From Alistipes_A hominis (GTDB lineage: Bacteria; Bacteroidota; Bacteroidia; Bacteroidales; Rikenellaceae): a stretch of DNA of 64,000 nt. A program made the position numbers and the translations under genes. The DNA lies in the NCBI RefSeq assembly GCF_014288115.1, contig NZ_JACOOK010000001.1, positions 738,557 through 802,556 of the forward strand, given 5' to 3'. The notes under the pieces are model-generated. The model ran no database searches, was not told where the DNA came from, and saw only the letters and a program-made list of their open reading frames with translations. Positions 1 through 7,961 of the stretch are shown here, one piece after another (the stretch's first letter is position 1; each line of letters begins with the position of its first letter).

Positions 1-438
1 TATATACGGAACGGCTACGATGGAAAAAAAAACGCTACAACTCAGTAAATGCAATATAGACAGCGTATTGCTTATTTTATCCGGCGCGATTGTCAGGACA
101 TGTTTAATCCCGTATATGCCGACAGTCTCTATTAATAAAATAACACATACGCCGATGCCGATATGGAGAATTAAACTATAGTAAAATATTTTTTTAAGAT
201 GCCGAACATCCTGTTTTCCCAAAGAAAAAGATAAAAAACGTTGAGTAGACGCCGCCAATGAAGTATTTAAAAACGCCAGCATAGACACTACGCCTGCCAC
301 CAGATTATAAATACCATAATCTTCTACTCCTAACGCCTTAAGAACCAAACGGGTCGAAATCAACCCCACTAAAATGGAAACAACCATTTTAGCGTATAAA
401 ATAGCTGTATTTAAAATGACTCTATTGCCAGGCTGCAT
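1..438 (-). CDS. Polysaccharide flippase (Wzx/MATE-like), cut by window edge
   Basis: The reverse strand is open from an ATG at 438 to the window edge with no stop, so only about the first 146 residues are present. The start reads MQPGNRVILNTAILYAKM, followed by hydrophobic segments and the family signature STRLVLKALGVEDYGIYNLV, then NTSLAASTQRFLSFSLGK, as in O-antigen and capsule exporters of the MVF/MATE superfamily. These proteins flip undecaprenyl-linked repeat units across the inner membrane. The DNA is clearly AT-richer than the core genes, as is usual for exchanged capsule loci. It lies 150 bases downstream of the UpxY-type regulator and is probably in its operon. The exact start is uncertain because the frame stays open upstream. 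Confidence 0.85.
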   Translation of the reverse strand, partial: MQPGNRVILNTAILYAKMVVSILVGLISTRLVLKALGVEDYGIYNLVAGVVSMLAFLNTSLAASTQRFLSFSLGKQDVRHLKKIFYYSLILHIGIGVCVILLIETVGIYGIKHVLTIAPDKISNTLSILHLLSCSVFFSIVAVPYI

Positions 439-588
439 CCGTAAAACGTATTTTACCAAAAAGAGAGAAGTTCTCCGCCGAATTCTTATTCAGGCCGGAA
501 GGTTCTTTTGTGCGGTTAAAACAATGGTTCCGCACCTGTGATGCGATGAGTGAACACGATAAAATATACGGCAAAAGGCGATCCGGCG

Positions 589-1128
589 TTAGATCTTTTC
601 TAAAAAACACCCCGGAATATAGGAGGTGGCAACGGCTACGATGCCCTCTATCGAGACCACCAGCCGCCTGTTCCCTTTGATTCTCCGGATATAACCTTCC
701 GCGCCCTTGAAGATGCCTTCGGTTACGCGTACCCGGTCGCCGGTATGATAAACCGTATCTTCGCCGCCGAAATACTCCAGTTCCCGATCGCCCGAAGAGG
801 TCACCAACCTAAAGATATTCATTTCGCGTTCCGGAATCGCGGCAGGGCGCTTCGTATCCCGGTCGCAGTATACGATAATGCGGTTATTCAACTGCCGCTG
901 CAATCCGATCGCGGCATGTTCCGTCGCGCGAACGAACATCAGGGAAGAAACGGCCGGTTTGCGGCAGATTTTTTTCTCTCCGCGCCACATCATCTCGACC
1001 GTTTTGAGGGGGATATAACTTTCGAAAGCCTTATCTTTCAGATAAGCTTCGATCTCGAATACTTTATTGTAGAAAACTTTGAGCGCGTACCAATGCTCCG
1101 AAGCGGTTTCGCTTGTCATCCGTTTCAC
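589..1128 (-). CDS. UpxY-type NusG-family transcription antiterminator
   Basis: This 179-residue protein has an N-terminal NGN domain (WYALKVFYNKVFEIEAYL near residue 13) and a C-terminal KOW motif (VRVTEGIFKGAEGYIRRIKG near residues 124-143). This is the layout of NusG paralogues such as UpxY, which bind RNA polymerase in the 5' leader of a capsule operon and prevent early termination. It is the first gene of the leftward polysaccharide locus, which is the usual place. A second ATG three codons later (1119) is an equally good start. A strong promoter lies about 180 bases upstream, leaving a leader of roughly 170 bases as expected for leader-dependent antitermination. No UpxZ-like gene follows. 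Confidence 0.9.
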   Translation of the reverse strand: MKRMTSETASEHWYALKVFYNKVFEIEAYLKDKAFESYIPLKTVEMMWRGEKKICRKPAVSSLMFVRATEHAAIGLQRQLNNRIIVYCDRDTKRPAAIPEREMNIFRLVTSSGDRELEYFGGEDTVYHTGDRVRVTEGIFKGAEGYIRRIKGNRRLVVSIEGIVAVATSYIPGCFLEKI

Positions 1129-1657
1129 AAAAGGACATTCCTTCCATTCCCCCGTGCCAGAAAATCGTCTTTACACGCAGTCAGATAAGTTTTGTCCGCT
1201 TAATATCGATTTGATATTCCGGAACGCGGCTCTGCGCCTGACCCAGGTGCGAATGCCGTAAACCCCGAAAAACCCGCTTTCAACGTACGAAACGGTATTT
1301 TATCAGCGCAAACATAACAATTATTCATGTAATGGCCAAACATTTTTATTGTCCGACGACTTTCGACGCGCGATTAATACTTTGATTTTCATCAAAATAA
1401 AGTCCGACATTCGAATGACAATAATTTTTGCCCATAAAACGCTGACAGATAGGCAGCAAAACATCCCGGATTTTTTTGACAATATAGCCAATCAGAATAT
1501 TCCCGATAAGACTTCAAAGAAAAAATAAAAGAACGGCGCCGAGCTGTCCTTTTTATTTAATCTAGGGTATAAAAATTATGCTAACTTTATGGAACCGGAA
1601 CACGGCTTGCCCCGTACCGCACTTGATAAACCGGCAAATCCATCCATATTACGACCT
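1129..1657. other. Intergenic region between polysaccharide locus and glycosidase gene
   Basis: These 529 bases hold the leader and promoter of the leftward locus (promoter at 1309-1340). They also hold a weak rightward -7-like element, TAACTTTA at 1582-1589, that has no clear -33 partner. A direct repeat GTCCGAC occurs at 1351 and 1409, and a short palindrome CATTCGAATG lies just after the second copy. No convincing coding frame was seen. Confidence 0.5.
1309..1340 (-). promoter_or_regulatory. Bacteroidota promoter for the polysaccharide locus
   Basis: Read on the minus strand, TTTG (1337-1340) is followed by 20 bases and then TATGTTTG (1309-1316). This matches the TTTG-N19-21-TAnnTTTG consensus exactly. 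Transcription would start near 1302, giving a leader of about 170 bases before the UpxY-type gene. Confidence 0.75.
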
Positions 1658-2737
1658 ATGAAACGACGTATCCCCGCCGGGCTGGCATTAGCGGCCGCCC
1701 TGTCGTTCCTGCAACCCGCGACGGCGCAGCAAAGCGTTCCGCAGGAAACGATGAAAAAAGTTTACGAAACGGTAAAGACGCCTTACAAATACGGACTCGT
1801 CCTGGTTCCGGAACGGGACGAAGACATGGTGGACTCCCCGACCGTGTTCCGTGAAAAAGGCAAGTGGTACATGACCTACGTGTTGTTCGACAGCACGGGG
1901 TACGAGACTTGGCTGGCCGAAAGCGACGACCTACTGAAATGGAACACGCTCGGACCGATTCTGTCGTTTGCCGGGGGGAGCTGGGATTCGGCCCAGCGCG
2001 GAGGATACCTCGCGTTGCAGGATTACCGCTGGGGAGGCAGCTACCGTGCCGGAAAATACGACGGCCGCTACTGGCTGTCCTACATCGGCGGATCCTCGCA
2101 GGGATACGAAGCCGGCATGTTGAACGTAGGCATGGCCCGCACCGGCGGAGAGATCGCTCGGCCTCACGAATGGGAAGGTTTCGACGCTCCGGTCATGACG
2201 CCCGCAGACCCGGACGCCGGATCGTGGGAGTGCTACACGCTGTACAAAAGTTCGGTGATTCGGGCCCCGAAACGACTACTCGGAGCCCCGTTCGTCATGT
2301 ATTACAATGCCAAGGGAAGCGCGGACGGCAAGGAAAGCATCGGGATCGCGCTGTCGGACGACCTGAAAACCTGGCGGCGTTACTCCGACCGGCCGGTGCT
2401 GGAGCACCCCGAAGGGATCACCGGCGACGCGCAGATCCAGAAGATGGGCGACCTGTACGTCATGTTCTACTTCGGCGCTTTCTGGAAAGGAAAACCGTAT
2501 GCGGCTTTCAACCGTTTCGCCTGTTCGTACGATCTGGTCCACTGGACGGACTGGACGGGCGACGATCTGATCGTTCCGTCCGAACCTTACGACAACCTTT
2601 TCGCACACAAATCGTTCGTAGTGAAATATAAAGGAGTGGTATACCATTTCTACTGCGCGGTCAACGGCCACGATCGGCGCGGCATTGCCGTAGCGACGTC
2701 GCGGGACATGGGCCGCAGCAGTCTGCAATTCCGTTAG
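1658..2737 (+). CDS. Secreted five-bladed beta-propeller glycosidase-like protein
   Basis: The start is placed at the ATG at 1658 because it opens a clear signal peptide (MKRRIPAGLALAAALSFLQPATAQQ). The in-frame ATG at 1589 would bury it. The mature protein (about 335 residues) has the repeated propeller-blade pattern of the GH43/GH130-type folds: SPTVFREKGKWYMTYVLFD, WLAESDDLLKW, YDGRYWLSYIGGS, APFVMYYNAK, IGIALSDDLKTW, YVMFYFGAF, CSYDLVHWTDW. Such enzymes cleave or phosphorolyse plant or host glycosides in the periplasm or at the cell surface. The exact family and substrate cannot be set from the sequence alone. It is a single gene with no neighbouring SusCD pair in the window. Confidence 0.75.
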   Translation: MKRRIPAGLALAAALSFLQPATAQQSVPQETMKKVYETVKTPYKYGLVLVPERDEDMVDSPTVFREKGKWYMTYVLFDSTGYETWLAESDDLLKWNTLGPILSFAGGSWDSAQRGGYLALQDYRWGGSYRAGKYDGRYWLSYIGGSSQGYEAGMLNVGMARTGGEIARPHEWEGFDAPVMTPADPDAGSWECYTLYKSSVIRAPKRLLGAPFVMYYNAKGSADGKESIGIALSDDLKTWRRYSDRPVLEHPEGITGDAQIQKMGDLYVMFYFGAFWKGKPYAAFNRFACSYDLVHWTDWTGDDLIVPSEPYDNLFAHKSFVVKYKGVVYHFYCAVNGHDRRGIAVATSRDMGRSSLQFR

Positions 2738-2770
2738 CCCCGCACCGAAAGACGGAGGCCACGAAACGCG

Positions 2771-3796
2771 CTATTTGATTTTCAACCGGTTCAGCGCCCG
2801 AGCATAGGCCGCCGCGTTGCGGTTGTGATCGGCAAGGGTTTTCGCAAAATTATGGGCACCCGAAAGATCGTCCTTAGCGCAGAAGTAGAGATAGTCGTGA
2901 TCGGCATAATCGAGCACGGCGTCAATCGCTGCGATCGACGGCATACAAATCGGCCCCGGCGGCAGGCCCGAATATTTATAGGTATTGTACGGGGAATCGA
3001 CGTCCAGGTGAGCGTACAGGACGCGCTTGATCGAGAAGTCTCCGACGGCGAACTTAACCGTCGGATCGGCCTGCAACGGCATGCCGCGTTTCAGCCGGTT
3101 GATGTAAACCCCCGCCACGACGGGCATTTCGTCCTTACGTTTGGTTTCTTCGTAAACGATCGAAGCGAGGGTCGTCGCCTCGTCGCGGGAAAGACCCGTG
3201 CGGGCGAGTTTCGCATCGCGGCTTTTCCAAAACCGGTCGGACTCTTTCTTCATTCGTCGAATAAAATCATCCGCCGAACTGTTCCAGTACATTTCGTAAG
3301 TATTCGGAATGAACATCCCGATGAAGGTCTGCGGAGCGTATCCGTATGCGCGGGCCATGGAATCGCTCAGCAGCGCCCGCGCAAGGGCCGCCGAATCGGT
3401 TTCCAGCCTCCGGCCGACGCTACCGGCCAACCGATCGAGCGTCCGGACATTGTTGAAAGTAACCCGCACCGGAGCCTGAAGTCCCTGTTTCAGTCGGTCG
3501 ATCAGCGCAGCGTAGGTCATCCCCGCGTCGAGCTTATAACGTCCCGGACGCACGCCCTCGTCCAAACCGCGTATACGCGCTATCCGCACGAATTTGCGCA
3601 CATTGCGCAACGCGCCGCTTCGCCGAAGCGAATCGGTCAGCCGGTCGAAATCGCTGCCGGTAGGAACCAACACGACCGCGTCGCGGGCCACCGCTCCGCC
3701 CCAAAAGTATTGCCATGCGGAATAACCACCGACACAAATCGTTACCGCAAGCGTCGCAAACGCGGCTAGCAGGTAATACTTTCCTTTTCGCTTCAT
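2771..3796 (-). CDS. mltG: Endolytic murein transglycosylase MltG (YceG-like)
   Basis: This 341-residue protein has a single N-terminal membrane helix (KYYLLAAFATLAVTICVGGY) and a YceG domain. The family core is visible in ASIVYEETKRKDEMPVVAGV, followed by YINRLKRGMPLQADPTVKFA. The glutamate in the EE pair is the expected catalytic position. MltG cuts nascent glycan strands at the membrane and is thought to set their length. The start at 3796 (MKRKGKYY) is chosen because the frame upstream runs through the SRP RNA gene on the other strand. A -7-like TATATTTG (minus strand, 3814-3821) lies just upstream and overlaps the SRP promoter. Confidence 0.92.
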   Translation of the reverse strand: MKRKGKYYLLAAFATLAVTICVGGYSAWQYFWGGAVARDAVVLVPTGSDFDRLTDSLRRSGALRNVRKFVRIARIRGLDEGVRPGRYKLDAGMTYAALIDRLKQGLQAPVRVTFNNVRTLDRLAGSVGRRLETDSAALARALLSDSMARAYGYAPQTFIGMFIPNTYEMYWNSSADDFIRRMKKESDRFWKSRDAKLARTGLSRDEATTLASIVYEETKRKDEMPVVAGVYINRLKRGMPLQADPTVKFAVGDFSIKRVLYAHLDVDSPYNTYKYSGLPPGPICMPSIAAIDAVLDYADHDYLYFCAKDDLSGAHNFAKTLADHNRNAAAYARALNRLKIK

Positions 3797-3809
3797 CCGG
3801 AAAAATATT

Positions 3810-3840
3810 TTTGCAAATATAGCGAAATTGTTTAATTTTG
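3810..3840 (+). promoter_or_regulatory. Promoter of the SRP RNA gene
   Basis: TTTG (3810-3813), 19 bases, then TAATTTTG (3833-3840): an exact match to the Bacteroidota sigma-70-type consensus. The predicted start, 6-8 bases downstream, coincides with the first base of the SRP RNA closing helix at 3846. Confidence 0.8.
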
Positions 3841-3845
3841 TCCCT

Positions 3846-3941
3846 GGGTAAGTCTTATACGACCAGCTCCTGCTGAATCCCCCAGGGTCGGAAGACAGCA
3901 AGGGTAGGCGGTTGTAGCGGTGCGATATAAGTAGCTTACCC
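3846..3941 (+). ncRNA. ffs: Small signal recognition particle RNA (4.5S type)
   Basis: The 5' end GGGTAAG (3846-3852) pairs with CTTACCC (3935-3941) to close a long hairpin. The apical part carries the SRP core: CCAGGGTCGGAAGACAGCA (3882-3900), the bacterial form of the GGAA tetraloop plus the asymmetric loop that binds Ffh. Length is about 96 bases, the usual small bacterial type without an Alu domain. A T-rich run (ATTTTTTATTT) directly follows and serves as terminator with the closing helix. The RNA forms the core of SRP, which targets membrane proteins co-translationally. Confidence 0.92.
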
Positions 3942-3981
3942 ATTTTTTATTTCGACCGTCACGACAAAACGACACAGGGTT

Positions 3982-4584
3982 ATGATCATCAAAATCTATC
4001 CGCAAAACCCGAATGAGAAATCCGTCGCGCAGGCGGCGGACATCCTCGCGCGCGACGGCGTGATCATCTATCCGACCGACAGCGTCTACGCGTTCGGCTG
4101 CTCGCTGAAAAGCACCAAGGCCATCGAGCGGATCCGCGCGATCACCGGTAAAACGGGCCCCGACTTTTCGATCATCTGCCCCGACCTGAGCGTAGTCGCG
4201 GCATACGCCAAGGTGGACAACACGGTCTTCAAACTGCTGAAACGCAACCTGCCCGGCCCGTTTACCTTCATCCTCAACGCATCGGGAAAAATTCCGGACA
4301 AATTCCTGGAAAAGAAAAAAACGGTGGGGATACGTATTCCGGATAACGGCATTCCGATCGCGCTGGTCGAAGCGCTGGGCAATCCGATGGTCACGGCCTC
4401 GGTCAAAGACAGCCGGGAAGAGGAGTACACGACCGACCCGTCGCTGATCTACGAGCGTTACGGAACACTGGTGGATGCGGTGATCGACGGCGGATACGGC
4501 AACCACGTCCCGACGACGGTGGTCGACTGCACCGACCCGGACGACATCTCGATCCTGCGCGAAGGCATCGGCAACCTCGTTTAA
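3982..4584 (+). CDS. L-threonylcarbamoyladenylate synthase (Sua5/YrdC family)
   Basis: This is a single YrdC domain of 200 residues. Conserved stretches are YPTDSVYAFGCSLKS (near residue 32), KPDFSII-like TGPDFSIICPDLS, LPGPFTFILNASGKIP and KKTVGIRIPDN. The enzyme makes threonylcarbamoyl-AMP from threonine, bicarbonate and ATP for the t6A37 modification of ANN-decoding tRNAs. It lacks the C-terminal Sua5 domain and so resembles the short TsaC form. It follows the SRP RNA gene and opens a rightward run with DUF4199, GT2 and DUF4293 genes, spaced 13-25 bases apart or overlapping. Confidence 0.92.
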   Translation: MIIKIYPQNPNEKSVAQAADILARDGVIIYPTDSVYAFGCSLKSTKAIERIRAITGKTGPDFSIICPDLSVVAAYAKVDNTVFKLLKRNLPGPFTFILNASGKIPDKFLEKKKTVGIRIPDNGIPIALVEALGNPMVTASVKDSREEEYTTDPSLIYERYGTLVDAVIDGGYGNHVPTTVVDCTDPDDISILREGIGNLV

Positions 4585-4608
4585 ACCGACAATCAGAAAA
4601 TCGTTACG

Positions 4609-5187
4609 ATGGAAAAATCATTCAATAGCATTGCATGGAGGGAGGCGGCGACCGGCGGGTTCTACATGGGCCTGACCTATGCGATCCTTGCGATCGCCGG
4701 TCACCTGATGCGCTCGCATACGGGCGTCGCATCGCTGGCGGGCGCGCTGGGCTTCTTTTCGATCGCCGGATTTCTCTATTTCTATTCGAGCCGGATGGCG
4801 GCCCTGCGCGGAGCCGCCGGCTTTTCGTTCGGCCAAAGCATGGCCTTCGTCCTGCGGATGTCGCTGTTCGCCGGGATTCTCGGCGGACTGGGCATGTTCG
4901 TGCTTTACAAATGGATCGACCCGGAATTTTTCCGGCAACAGATGGACCTGGCGATCGCGACCTACGTGGAAAACGGATGGGACGAGAAAGCGGTCGAGTC
5001 GGCCGGTACGATCGCGGCGAGAATGATGGGGAACCCGCTCTTCGTCGTGTTCAGCGGCGTGGGTACGATGATTATTTACGGCGGACTGCTCGGCCTGATC
5101 GTATCGTTGTTCGTCAAACGCCACGGCGACCCGTTCGCCGGTGCGAACAACGGACAAAACGGCACGACGCCCCCGCAATCCGAATAA
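4609..5187 (+). CDS. DUF4199 membrane protein
   Basis: This 192-residue protein has four predicted membrane helices (about residues 17-35, 41-58, 73-100 and 150-172) and a short hydrophilic, Asn/Gln-rich tail. Length, topology and position directly before a GT2 glycosyltransferase match DUF4199, a Bacteroidota family of unknown function. The gene starts 24 bases after the preceding stop and ends 13 bases before the next start, so it is almost certainly co-transcribed. Confidence 0.8.
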   Translation: MEKSFNSIAWREAATGGFYMGLTYAILAIAGHLMRSHTGVASLAGALGFFSIAGFLYFYSSRMAALRGAAGFSFGQSMAFVLRMSLFAGILGGLGMFVLYKWIDPEFFRQQMDLAIATYVENGWDEKAVESAGTIAARMMGNPLFVVFSGVGTMIIYGGLLGLIVSLFVKRHGDPFAGANNGQNGTTPPQSE

Positions 5188-5200
5188 AAACAACAGCACG

Positions 5201-6184
5201 ATGTTAGAAAACAATCCGAACATCTCGATAGTCGTCCCGCTGTACAACGAGGAGGAATCGTTGCCCGAATTGCTCGCATGGATCGAGCGGGTGATGGCGG
5301 AGAACCGCTTCTCGTACGAAGTCATCTTCGTGGACGACGGCAGCAACGACCGCTCGTGGGAAGTGATCCGCTCGCTGCACGACGCCAATCCGTGCGTCCG
5401 GGCCATCCGGTTCAGGCGCAATTACGGGAAATCGGCCGGACTCTACTGCGGCTTCGAAGCGGCCCGGGGCGACGTCGTGATCACGATGGACGCCGATCTG
5501 CAGGACTCGCCGGACGAAATCCCGGAACTGTACCGGATGGTTACCGAAGAGGGATACGACCTGGTCAGCGGATGGAAAAAGCGCCGGTTCGATCCGGTCG
5601 GGAAGACGCTGCCGAGTAAATTCTTCAACGGCACGGCGCGACTGGCTTCCGGAATCAAGCTGCACGACTTCAACTGCGGCCTGAAAGCCTACCGCAACCA
5701 GGTGGTCAAAAGCATCGAGGTTTACGGCGAAATGCACCGGTTCATCCCGTTCCTGGCCAAGCAAGCCGGTTTCAAACGAATCGGCGAAAAGGTCGTGCAT
5801 CACCGGGCCCGGAAGTACGGGGTGTCGAAATTCGGATGGGAACGGATGATCAAGGGATATCTCGACCTGATCACCGTCCTGTTCATGACCCGCTTCGGCA
5901 AAAGTCCGATGTACTTCTTCGGCGGATTGGGCACGCTGATGTTCCTGGTCGGCGGCGCGACGACCGTATGGGTCATCGCCGAAAAACTGTATAAACAGGC
6001 GCACCTGATTCCGGTGCGCGGCGCGACCGATCAACCGCTGTTCTATATAGCGATGGGGGCCGTCGTCATCGGCGTACAACTGTTCCTGGCGGGTTTCATC
6101 GGGGAACTGATCAGCCGGAATTCCGGGGACAGGAACCGCTACCTGATCGATGAAAAACTTCAAAACAAATCCGTTTCACAATGA
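5201..6184 (+). CDS. GT2 family glycosyltransferase (DPM1/GtrB-like)
   Basis: 327 residues. An N-terminal GT-A domain shows ISIVVPLYNEEESLPEL, VDDGSNDRSWEVI and the metal-binding DxD region TMDADLQDSPDEIPEL. Two C-terminal membrane helices follow (near residues 238-262 and 282-306), as in GtrB and DPM1-like enzymes that transfer a sugar from a nucleotide donor to polyprenyl phosphate on the cytoplasmic face. The start at 5201 (MLENNPNISIVV) places the Rossmann strand properly; an in-frame ATG at 5141 lies inside DUF4199. The stop overlaps the next start by four bases (ATGA). Confidence 0.92.
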   Translation: MLENNPNISIVVPLYNEEESLPELLAWIERVMAENRFSYEVIFVDDGSNDRSWEVIRSLHDANPCVRAIRFRRNYGKSAGLYCGFEAARGDVVITMDADLQDSPDEIPELYRMVTEEGYDLVSGWKKRRFDPVGKTLPSKFFNGTARLASGIKLHDFNCGLKAYRNQVVKSIEVYGEMHRFIPFLAKQAGFKRIGEKVVHHRARKYGVSKFGWERMIKGYLDLITVLFMTRFGKSPMYFFGGLGTLMFLVGGATTVWVIAEKLYKQAHLIPVRGATDQPLFYIAMGAVVIGVQLFLAGFIGELISRNSGDRNRYLIDEKLQNKSVSQ

Positions 6185-6648
6185 TACAACGCATTCAAAC
6201 CGTATACCTGCTCCTGTCGGCGCTGCTGCTGGGGCTGATGTTCTTCCTGCCGCTGGCCCATGCGATCGGCCCGGAAAACTCGGTTTTCCGGATCATGGTC
6301 TGGGGATACGACGACCCGACGGCCAGCAGCAGTCCGATCGTCAACTCGCTGACTCTCGCAGCCACGACGCTGCTGGGCGCAACGATCGTGCTGGAGATAA
6401 TCACCGTTTTCCGCTACAAAAAACGCAGGCTCCAAAAGCGCTTGTGCACGGCGCAAATCGTACTGTTGTTGCTGACGGCCGGCGTGACGGCGCTCTACCT
6501 GAAGTCGTTCGGCGAAGAAGGCTTCGGCCCCGTAGCGCTGTCGGTGACCGCGGCCTTTCCCCTCGTCGCTGCGATCCTGACCCTGCTCGCTCGCCGGGGA
6601 ATCGTTAAAGACGACAAACTGGTACGATCCCTGGATCGCATCAGGTAA
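6181..6648 (+). CDS. DUF4293 four-helix membrane protein
   Basis: 155 residues beginning MIQRIQTVYLLLSALLLGLM, the characteristic opening of DUF4293, with helices at about residues 5-25, 58-80, 90-110 and 118-138. The function is unknown. Its ATG overlaps the GT2 stop (ATGA), so translation is probably coupled. This pairing with a polyprenyl-sugar transferase suggests, without proving, an envelope role. Confidence 0.8.
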   Translation: MIQRIQTVYLLLSALLLGLMFFLPLAHAIGPENSVFRIMVWGYDDPTASSSPIVNSLTLAATTLLGATIVLEIITVFRYKKRRLQKRLCTAQIVLLLLTAGVTALYLKSFGEEGFGPVALSVTAAFPLVAAILTLLARRGIVKDDKLVRSLDRIR

Positions 6649-6662
6649 TTCATTTGACCACT

Positions 6663-7901
6663 ATGAAAAAAGCTTTGTTATATTGCGGAATAGCCCTGCT
6701 GACCGCCGTTCTTCCGGGATGCAAGGAGATGAAAGACGACATCGATACGCTGAAACGGCCCTACCCGACCGGCATCACGCTGCTACAGTCCGAAATCACC
6801 GTCCTGAACGGATCGACGCTGAAAGTGCCCTTCCGGGTCAACCCATCGAATTATATCGTCCAGGCGGAAGACCTCCGACTGGACGCCATCCGTTCGCAGA
6901 TCACCAAAGCCTCGTACGTCACGACCATTCCCGAATGTTCGCTGGTCGGCGTAACGCCTTATAAAAACCAGGCCGGAGAGACCTGCGAAGGACAGTGGAT
7001 CGCCGAGATCGAAATTCTCGACGGCGCCTACTACGGCGACATCGACTTCACGCTGGTGCTAAATTATACCGATGCGGACAACCGGCGCGTGGCGCTGACG
7101 TCCGCGACTTTCGGAAATCTGAACACGCGGATCAAACTGACCGGGGACATGGTAGACATCGACGTTTCGCCGGCCGTATCCTACGTCGAACTGAACAACA
7201 CGCCGATCGCCACTTCCGTACGATTGCTGCCGTGCGCCATTTCGGAAGGCAGCGCTACGAAATTCGACATGGAGGACGCGATCGTCGACAGTTGCAAGCT
7301 CGGAGGCGAATTCGCCGGATATTTTTTCCTGACCGACAAAGACAACGCGACCTGGACGATGGAACCGATCGGACTCGACTTCCCGAAACCCGACGAAGCC
7401 TTCGTACCGGTCGATATAAACATCTACCTAACGGACCGGAACGATACGACCAACCACGTGTTGAAAACGGCTCTCGTGAAAGTTTACCAGACACGGTGCA
7501 TCGCGCCTGCCATTACCCTGAAGGTTTCCGATTACGCCGAGATTACCGAAGCCAACAAAACCCTCGACATCGAAATGGGCGAGATCATGGCCGCCGTAGG
7601 CGTCACCTCGGAATTGTTCCAGCAGGTTCGTCCGCCGCTCGGATTTACCCTGACCAAGCAGTTCATGCACGAAAACGGAACGTCGGCCAGAACCCTTTTC
7701 AGGCAGAGTCTCAAATACAAGGACGACAAAGGTACGACCTCCCCGGAAGCCATGTACCTTCAACTGATCTTTTTCGCGCCGCTGGACACGGAGGATATCG
7801 GATCGTACTACATCAGCCTGAATACGCTATATTCAAGAACATTAGATCCGCAACCTACGATTGCGGCCAACATCAAGATACCGGTGATCGTCACGGAATA
7901 A
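6663..7901 (+). CDS. Unrecognised lipoprotein (412 aa)
   Basis: The N-terminus MKKALLYCGIALLTAVLPGCKEMKDD is a lipoprotein signal with lipobox LPGC. ATG 6663 is preferred over the in-frame TTG at 6654. The rest is beta-rich with no membrane segment and has the look of tandem Ig-like or surface-lipoprotein modules, for example residues 30-140 (PTGITLLQSEITVLNGSTLK) and 155-290 (DVSPAVSYVELNNTPIATSV). I do not recognise a family. It begins 14 bases after DUF4293 and probably ends this operon, since a strong hairpin terminator follows at 7907-7939. It is likely exposed on the outer membrane. Confidence 0.7.
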   Translation: MKKALLYCGIALLTAVLPGCKEMKDDIDTLKRPYPTGITLLQSEITVLNGSTLKVPFRVNPSNYIVQAEDLRLDAIRSQITKASYVTTIPECSLVGVTPYKNQAGETCEGQWIAEIEILDGAYYGDIDFTLVLNYTDADNRRVALTSATFGNLNTRIKLTGDMVDIDVSPAVSYVELNNTPIATSVRLLPCAISEGSATKFDMEDAIVDSCKLGGEFAGYFFLTDKDNATWTMEPIGLDFPKPDEAFVPVDINIYLTDRNDTTNHVLKTALVKVYQTRCIAPAITLKVSDYAEITEANKTLDIEMGEIMAAVGVTSELFQQVRPPLGFTLTKQFMHENGTSARTLFRQSLKYKDDKGTTSPEAMYLQLIFFAPLDTEDIGSYYISLNTLYSRTLDPQPTIAANIKIPVIVTE

Positions 7902-7906
7902 AAAAC

Positions 7907-7939
7907 GAAACGGGCGGATTAAGAAAATCCGCCCGTTTC
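7907..7939. terminator. Bidirectional hairpin terminator between convergent genes
   Basis: GAAACGGGCGGATT (7907-7920) and its complement ATCCGCCCGTTTC (7927-7939) form a long GC-rich stem with an A-rich loop. Runs of A before and T-rich sequence after let it work for both the lipoprotein gene and the RluD gene. Confidence 0.8.
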
Positions 7940-7961
7940 ATTTCGCCCTGTTCACCGGCCG

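Noticed and set aside
422..610. A 62-codon leftward frame between the UpxY-type gene and the flippase
   Set aside because: It starts inside the UpxY-type gene and runs over the flippase start. Its composition is not convincing and the position does not fit UpxZ in length or pattern.
1281..1295. CAACGTACGAAACGG resembling half of an invertible-promoter repeat
   Set aside because: No inverted partner was found between here and 1600, so there is no evidence for promoter inversion.
1351..1415. Direct repeats GTCCGAC and a TTGAT/ATCAA hairpin upstream of the capsule promoter
   Set aside because: Seven-base repeats and a short stem are expected by chance in a region this long; no supporting pattern.
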